Shown: piece by piece, positions 59,055 to 64,000 of the stretch
Layout: each line of letters begins with the position of its first letter
How positions within the stretch are numbered: position 1 is the first letter of the stretch
Source of the DNA: Mytilus californianus
Taxonomy: Eukaryota; Mollusca; Bivalvia; Mytilida; Mytilidae
Assembly: GCF_021869535.1 (NCBI RefSeq)
Contig: NW_026262734.1
Span: 112,483,588 to 112,547,587 of the forward strand
Reading direction: 5' to 3'
Length of the DNA: 64,000 nucleotides
Notes under the pieces: model-generated
What the model was told of the DNA's origin: nothing
What the model saw: the letters and a program-made list of their open reading frames with translations, nothing else
Databases searched by the model: none
Program-made: the position numbers and the translations under genes

Positions 59055-59532
59055 ATTTGTAAGGGTTCCACGGAACCCAGTGTCTCGCCTACTTTTGCTG
59101 TTAGTCGCAGCCTCAACAAAAATTGGGAAATAATTATTAAAAACTTTCCTCTAGATACTATCTTTTGAATGTAAGAAGCTTCTGTTCAAGTTTGGTAAGA
59201 ATCCAGGATGGTTTATGAATCTAATAAATGTTTTAAAAACTTTAACTGCAGACTCTACGTAATGTTAACTGGAAGAAAAACTAAGTCCATTTATAAGTAA
59301 TATACTGAAAAACAGGAAATTTTTTTTAACAAAATTTCCTTCTAGATACTTAGCTTTTGATCATAAACAAGCTTCTGTCCAAGTTTGGTAGAAATCCAGG
59401 ATAGTTTAAGAAAGTTATTAAAATTTCAAAAACTTTAACCACAAAGTGAATATTTGTGGAAGCCACTGCCAACAGAATGTAGGATCGCTATGTCTCCCTT
59501 TTGCGACAAAAGTCGCAAGCTCGACAAAAAAA
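59055..59532 (+). mobile_element. Hairpin-ended repeat with two ~180-bp units (family F)
   Basis: It begins with a perfect small hairpin GGGTTCCACGGAACCC (59063-59078), then TGTCTCGCCTAC as in family A. Two units share AACTTTCCT(C/T)CTAGATACT and CAAGTTTGGTA(A/G)AATCCAGGA. The right end has TTGCGAC and GTCGCAA arms (59501-59518), then GCTCGACAAAAAAA, like the end of family A. Confidence 0.65.
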
Positions 59533-59556
59533 GGCATTCAGTAAAGAAAAACTGTT

Positions 59557-60231
59557 TTTATGATGGCAGGGTGTTTATACTATGTGTTTATGATTATGAT
59601 GGCGGGGTGTTTATACTATGTGTTTATGATTATGATGGCAGGGTGTTTATACTATGTGTTTATGATTATGATGGCAGGGTGTTTATACTATGTGTTTATG
59701 ATTATGATGGCAGGGTGTTTATACTATGTGTTTATGATTATGATGGCAGGGTGTTTATACTATGTGTTTATGATTATGATGGCAGGGTGTTTATACTATG
59801 TGTTTATGATTATGATGGCGGGGTGTTTATACTATGTGTTTATGATTATGATGGCAGGGTGTTTATACTATGTGTTTATGATTATGATGGCAGGGTGTTT
59901 ATACTATGTGTTTATGATTATGATGGCAGGGTGTTTATACTATGTGTTTATGATTATGATGGCAGGGTGTTTATACTATGTGTTTATGATTATGATGGCA
60001 GGGTGTTTATACTATGTGTTTATGATTATGATGGCAGGGTGTTTATACTATGTGTTTATGATTATGATGGCAGGGTGTTTATACTATGTGTTTATGATTA
60101 TGATGGCAGGGTGTTTATACTATGTGTTTATGATTATGATGGCAGGGTGTTTATACTATGTTTTTATGATTATGATGGCAGGGTGTTTATACTATGTTTT
60201 TATGATTATGATGGCAGGGTGTTTATACTAT
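59557..60231. repeat. 36-bp tandem array, ~18.7 nearly identical copies
   Basis: The unit is GATGGCAGGGTGTTTATACT followed by ATGTGTTTATGATTAT. GGCGGG replaces GGCAGG in two units 216 bp (six units) apart, and the last units carry ATGTTTTT. Two forward frames stay open for over 250 codons only because 36 is a multiple of 3. It starts 25 bp after family F ends. Confidence 0.96.
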
Positions 60232-61950
60232 CCATTTGTACAATCATTTCTATTGTATGCAATTGTCCATGATTTTAACGAAACATTATGCGTATCTCAC
60301 TTTTGCAACTATTTCATTTGAAACTGCATCGATTCCAGACAGTGAATCAGTTACAGAATTAATTTTCCCCATTTTGATCTTGTCTAACTTTTCCCTCAAC
60401 CATGATATACAGATAAATCTTGCTAAGAGAAGATTTGAATTCATTCAAATGCTTTAATACTTGGGATAAAGATGTAATTCATTATATGTGTCGTAACTCC
60501 CAGAAGGCCAAGCAGCCATCACATAACATAATCTTCTGAGTGTTTTATCAGTCCTACACAGTTTTATTGTCTAGCAACTCCTATGTAACATAGTAACAGT
60601 ATAGCAAATGTAATGCAATCAACTTCCTCTGTACATTAGTCTTTCTTATTGAAATATTGTGTACAGAGTGTATTTTGTATTTCCCTTTTATGTCTGACAT
60701 GTTAATACCATATATTTTTTGTTCACCAGAGGCATCACAAAGAGATGCTTTCACCTGTATTTGGTACAAAAATTGTATATGCCACACTGCAGTTAACTGG
60801 ATACCAGTAGAATGTGTAATGTCTTTATGATAGGAACCCAGTATTCTGACTTATACACTAGGAATTTAAGGCAATTTTCACTTTTTATAAAACACAACTG
60901 ACATATATTTTCATTAAGAATCATTCTAAGAATATACTTTTTGTTTGTCTTTTTGAAGAGCATTCCAGTCTTAAGGTAGTAAGGCTAAAAAAATCCAAAT
61001 GTTATACCAAGAAATTTATCTAATTTGTACTTTGGATATCCATTGCAATTTAATTATTTCCTCCATAATGAACCCCTCTAGTAAAAGTTAAAAAGATGCA
61101 GTTTAACATTGTGCTATTTATTTGTCCAAGAGTGGTCTTATTTCAATCTTGACCTCAAGATTCTATGTATATATCTTTCTGCTCTAAATAAGTAAATGAG
61201 GTTTGACACGTATACACCAAATATAGATTATGATGATAAATTGGGAAAATTAATTATATCTAAATAAAAATTTTCACATTTGCCCTTAAGTTTGGTGTCA
61301 AGAGTTCCACTGTTGTTGAAATCCACATGCATGTATATGAATAAAAAAGAAGGAGAGGTTTCTATAATTGCTTTAATCCCTCACTTGAGTAGATAAATGA
61401 TTGAAATCTATTAAAAAAAAATGACATGGATTTTTTAATATAAAGCAATAGGCCCGAGAACACAGTTATTTCGTAGTGCATTTCTTTTAGACAATATATT
61501 CAAATTAAAAAAATCGCACCTACTCTATCTCAAAAAGATTTTTACAGTGTAGTGTACTACTATTGATACAAATAATATCAAAATTATAGAAACTACCACC
61601 AGCTCTAAATCAAAATATTGACAATTCTGTGTTAAGGGGGGCTAAAATTCAGTTTGACAGCTTCAGACATTCTAATTTTTGACCTTTTTTAACTGGACCA
61701 AATCACTACTTAACATAAAGATTCAGCACCCAAATTTTTTTAACATGTAATTTCATCCCCTTACTTAATATTTCATGCATAAAATATCAAGAAATAAATT
61801 GGAAAAGTGTATAAAAAAAAAATGCAAGTTATACACTGTTCACACTAGGGACTATATTTGTAGACAACGAAAACCTAAGGACGATAACTGTGTCCTTGGA
61901 CCAATTCAAATATAAAAAACCCAAAATACTTTTTACGGTCTTTCTACCTT
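60232..61950. other. 1.7 kb non-coding stretch, nothing supported
   Basis: A minus-strand ORF at 60581-60787 with an upstream AG was examined but has no convincing donor or motif. Confidence 0.45.
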
Positions 61951-62116
61951 GGAGATAACTGTATTGTAATTTAAGCTTTGTCTTTGTAAAACATATATTT
62001 ACTGTCGCAAATTGAGTAAACCTAGGAACGTTTAGCAGAGCTAAGTAAACAGATATTTGCGACAGTAAAATCAAGTTTTATGAAGGCCAAGCTTAAAATA
62101 CAATACAGTTATCTCC
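61951..62116. repeat. 166-bp inverted repeat with ~64-bp arms
   Basis: The left arm starts GGAGATAACTGTATTGTA and runs to ACTGTCGCAAAT. The right arm (62053-62116) starts ATTTGCGACAGTAAAA and ends AATACAGTTATCTCC. The spacer is ~40 bp. No clear target duplication. Confidence 0.75.
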
Positions 62117-62504
62117 ATTTTAATGCCACATATTAGAATGAATTCCATTTTAGTAAAAATTTTGGCTTAAAAATGCAATAAATGAAAAGTCTGTGAACCT
62201 GTTACCTCCTCTTTGACATCTAAACAATATGACATCATACACACATAGACATATTTTTACTTTTTGTATGCTTCTGAATGGTTTAAATCTTCAAACAAAA
62301 AGAACATTTTGAGGCACAAAATGTGACTTTTTTGTTTATTTTTGAAAAATTACATATAAAAAAAATTTGAAATTCAAAATGGTGGCTTTCCTTAGTTACA
62401 AACTGGTAGAATGTGGAATCTAACCCTTCAAAATAATATCAACGTCCAATGAAAATTATCTTTATTTGTGTCACTGAGCTGCTGGCTTATTGAGATACAT
62501 TGGT

Positions 62505-62620
62505 GGATCCACAGGGTGTTCCTGGGGTCGGAACTCCACTTTCTTATTCAATTATGTGAATGTTTCATGGTGTTCCCGTGGTTGAAACCCCCTTTTCAAA
62601 ATGGCTGGATCTACAACTGA
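62505..62620. repeat. Short interspersed repeat with complementary ends (family K)
   Basis: GGTGGATCCACAGGGTGTTC, GGGGTCGGAACTCC, GTGGTTGAAACCCCC and ATGGCTGGATCTACAAC resemble a mussel repeat I recall with GGGGTCGGAACCCCC blocks. This copy is degraded. Confidence 0.45.
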
Positions 62621-63960
62621 AGTAAACCCAACATGTCAATTTAATTCTATTGAAGAATGCCCTCTTATAATGCATATGCCAGTACAAACATTTTAAAACT
62701 CTACATTCAGTTCTATAAAGCATCAACGACCTTGTAATGAAACTTTGTCCTTACAATTCTATCAATCTTGACCTATTCAGCAACACAGATAAAGATGTTT
62801 ATTTCCCAATAAGTTAAACTGAATAGATGGTATGATCTTTAATTCGACATGGAATTGATTCGATTGATTTTCTGGTTACTACAAAATATACTAAAGTTAT
62901 CTCTAAAGGAATATTAAATCACCAATAAAGTCAATTTCATTGTGGTAACGAACTCTCACTGGGTATTCCATGAAATCATTGGAATTCATGAGAGGTATTA
63001 CTGTCAAATGTACATGGTGCCTTCAGGGATAAATAAATAAATACAATTCTAACATAAGGTCCAATGGAATGCAGTGTCAATGGACATCAACCCCACTTAA
63101 AACAGTAAAATGATTGGTTCTACTTTAAACAATGTATTCAATTTTAAAACGAATACTTTAACAGGTGCCTAAAAATGGGGGTAACAGTTACACATGTATA
63201 AGAAAGAGAAGGGGTGGGTGGGGGTGTTTTGGCTCTGTTAATTCACTAAAAATATGATTCCATTATAAGTAAATTTGTTATAAATTTCCAAGTAAAGACT
63301 ATCACATGATGTTATAAAAAACTTCATCTTGACTTGAGGACAAATTATGCCCTTTTCCGTCGATTTTATACAATTGCAGTAAACATATGTTAAAAATCAG
63401 AGGTGAATTTGCTCATCAAATGGCTGTGTGAAAAGCCAATATACCCATGCAGAAATGGTGCTGCACTGTGGTAAAGACTCTGTTTTGAGAAGCAGTGTAT
63501 ACATTGTACCAAATTTTAAGTGTTCCATTTGGTTGAAACCACAACTTTCCACACTTGAGGTAGGCACAATATACCACTAAATTACCAAAGATTAGTTGAA
63601 ATATGAAAATTCCTCAAACAATATAAAGAGGTGAATATGTTTTAACAAATTTGCTTACCATTTTTAAAACATCATGACTTCCTACTATTCTTAAGTATTT
63701 ATATTAAGACTGTGGAAGTATGACCAATATCAGGATGTTGAACATGTGAAAAGGTGTCAAATGTTACATGCTAGTTCCTGATATTTCTATGTTAATTGTA
63801 TATGTTACTGACAGGGATTTCCATTTCAAAGTAAAAAGATAAAATTTAATTAAATTAGCATCTACAAGCCTACACTGCTGTGTTTTCAATGTGAAATTTT
63901 ACCTTCAAAATGTAAAATTAAAGGTTACATATTTCTGAAAGATATTTTGTATGATTTCAG
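62621..63960. other. 1.3 kb non-coding stretch, nothing supported
   Basis: No exon, array or element ends. A GGGTGGGTGGGGGTG tract lies near 63212. Confidence 0.45.
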
Positions 63961-64000
63961 TGTAAAATAAGATGATGTGGTATGATTGCCAATGAGATAA
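63961..64000 (-). repeat. Interspersed repeat family H, copy 4, cut by the window edge
   Basis: GATGATGTGGTATGATTGCC and AATGAGATAA match the start of the copy at 43403. Confidence 0.65.

Noticed and set aside
59454-60321. Two overlapping 253- and 272-codon ORFs with 12-residue repeats
   Set aside because: They come entirely from the 36-bp array; two frames open at once is expected from the unit sequence and shows no selection for protein.
60581-60787. Possible minus-strand exon after an ATACAG acceptor (VKASLCDASG)
   Set aside because: The only nearby donor (GTATTA) is weak, the translation is not coiled coil like the other exons, and no partner exon was found.

Overview
The window looks like nuclear DNA of a marine bivalve, most probably a mussel (Mytilus or a close relative). 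It is strongly A+T-rich, has spliced eukaryotic exons and no bacterial-style operons, and carries several interspersed repeat families that I recognise from memory as abundant in mussel genomic and EST sequence. No database search was possible.

One host gene appears to span most of the window on the minus strand. Five short exons (54804-54697, 48650-48567, 48134-48045, 4502-4380, 748-644) each have clean splice sites, all sit in phase 0, and all encode Gln/Glu/Lys/Leu-rich coiled-coil segments (170 residues in total). The gene therefore runs off both sides or has further exons I could not see. Almost everything else is intron, including one apparent intron of about 43.5 kb (4503-48044).

That intron holds the main mobile element, a 5.4 kb tyrosine-recombinase retrotransposon (20361-25726, plus strand). 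It has near-identical ~400-bp terminal direct repeats, a small Cys-rich leader ORF, a Gag-like protein with a SAM-like N-terminus and CCCH zinc knuckles, a broken reverse transcriptase-RNase H, and an intact-looking tyrosine recombinase. It resembles the DIRS/Ngaro/PAT order, but its terminal arrangement is neither that of an ordinary LTR element nor clearly that of Ngaro.

The rest is a dense mosaic of non-autonomous repeats. Several unrelated families share one architecture: a minisatellite core of ~145-170 bp units, a GGAC/AGAC-rich stretch and a terminal hairpin followed by A-rich sequence (1638-2844, 7358-7772, 31965-32215, 32601-34832, 35463-36427, 45454-47648, 53490-53917, 59055-59532). 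This fits Helentron-like/pearl-like elements of bivalves. There are also terminal-inverted-repeat elements with recognisable target duplications (TTAA: 8708-9300 and 52179-52842; TA: 5146-5593, 17817-18139, 18178-18333, 54499-54679; 8-bp hAT-type: 48981-50029 nested inside an older MITE), a foldback-like element (36570-37625), and simple minisatellites with unit lengths 27, 32, ~35, 36, 37, 40, 44, 46, 50, 57, 66 and ~109 bp.

No tRNA, rRNA or CRISPR was found. The remaining stretches (for example 9906-14328, 25740-26968, 27421-31964, 55000-57290, 60232-61950, 62620-63960) are A+T-rich non-coding sequence with nothing I can support.
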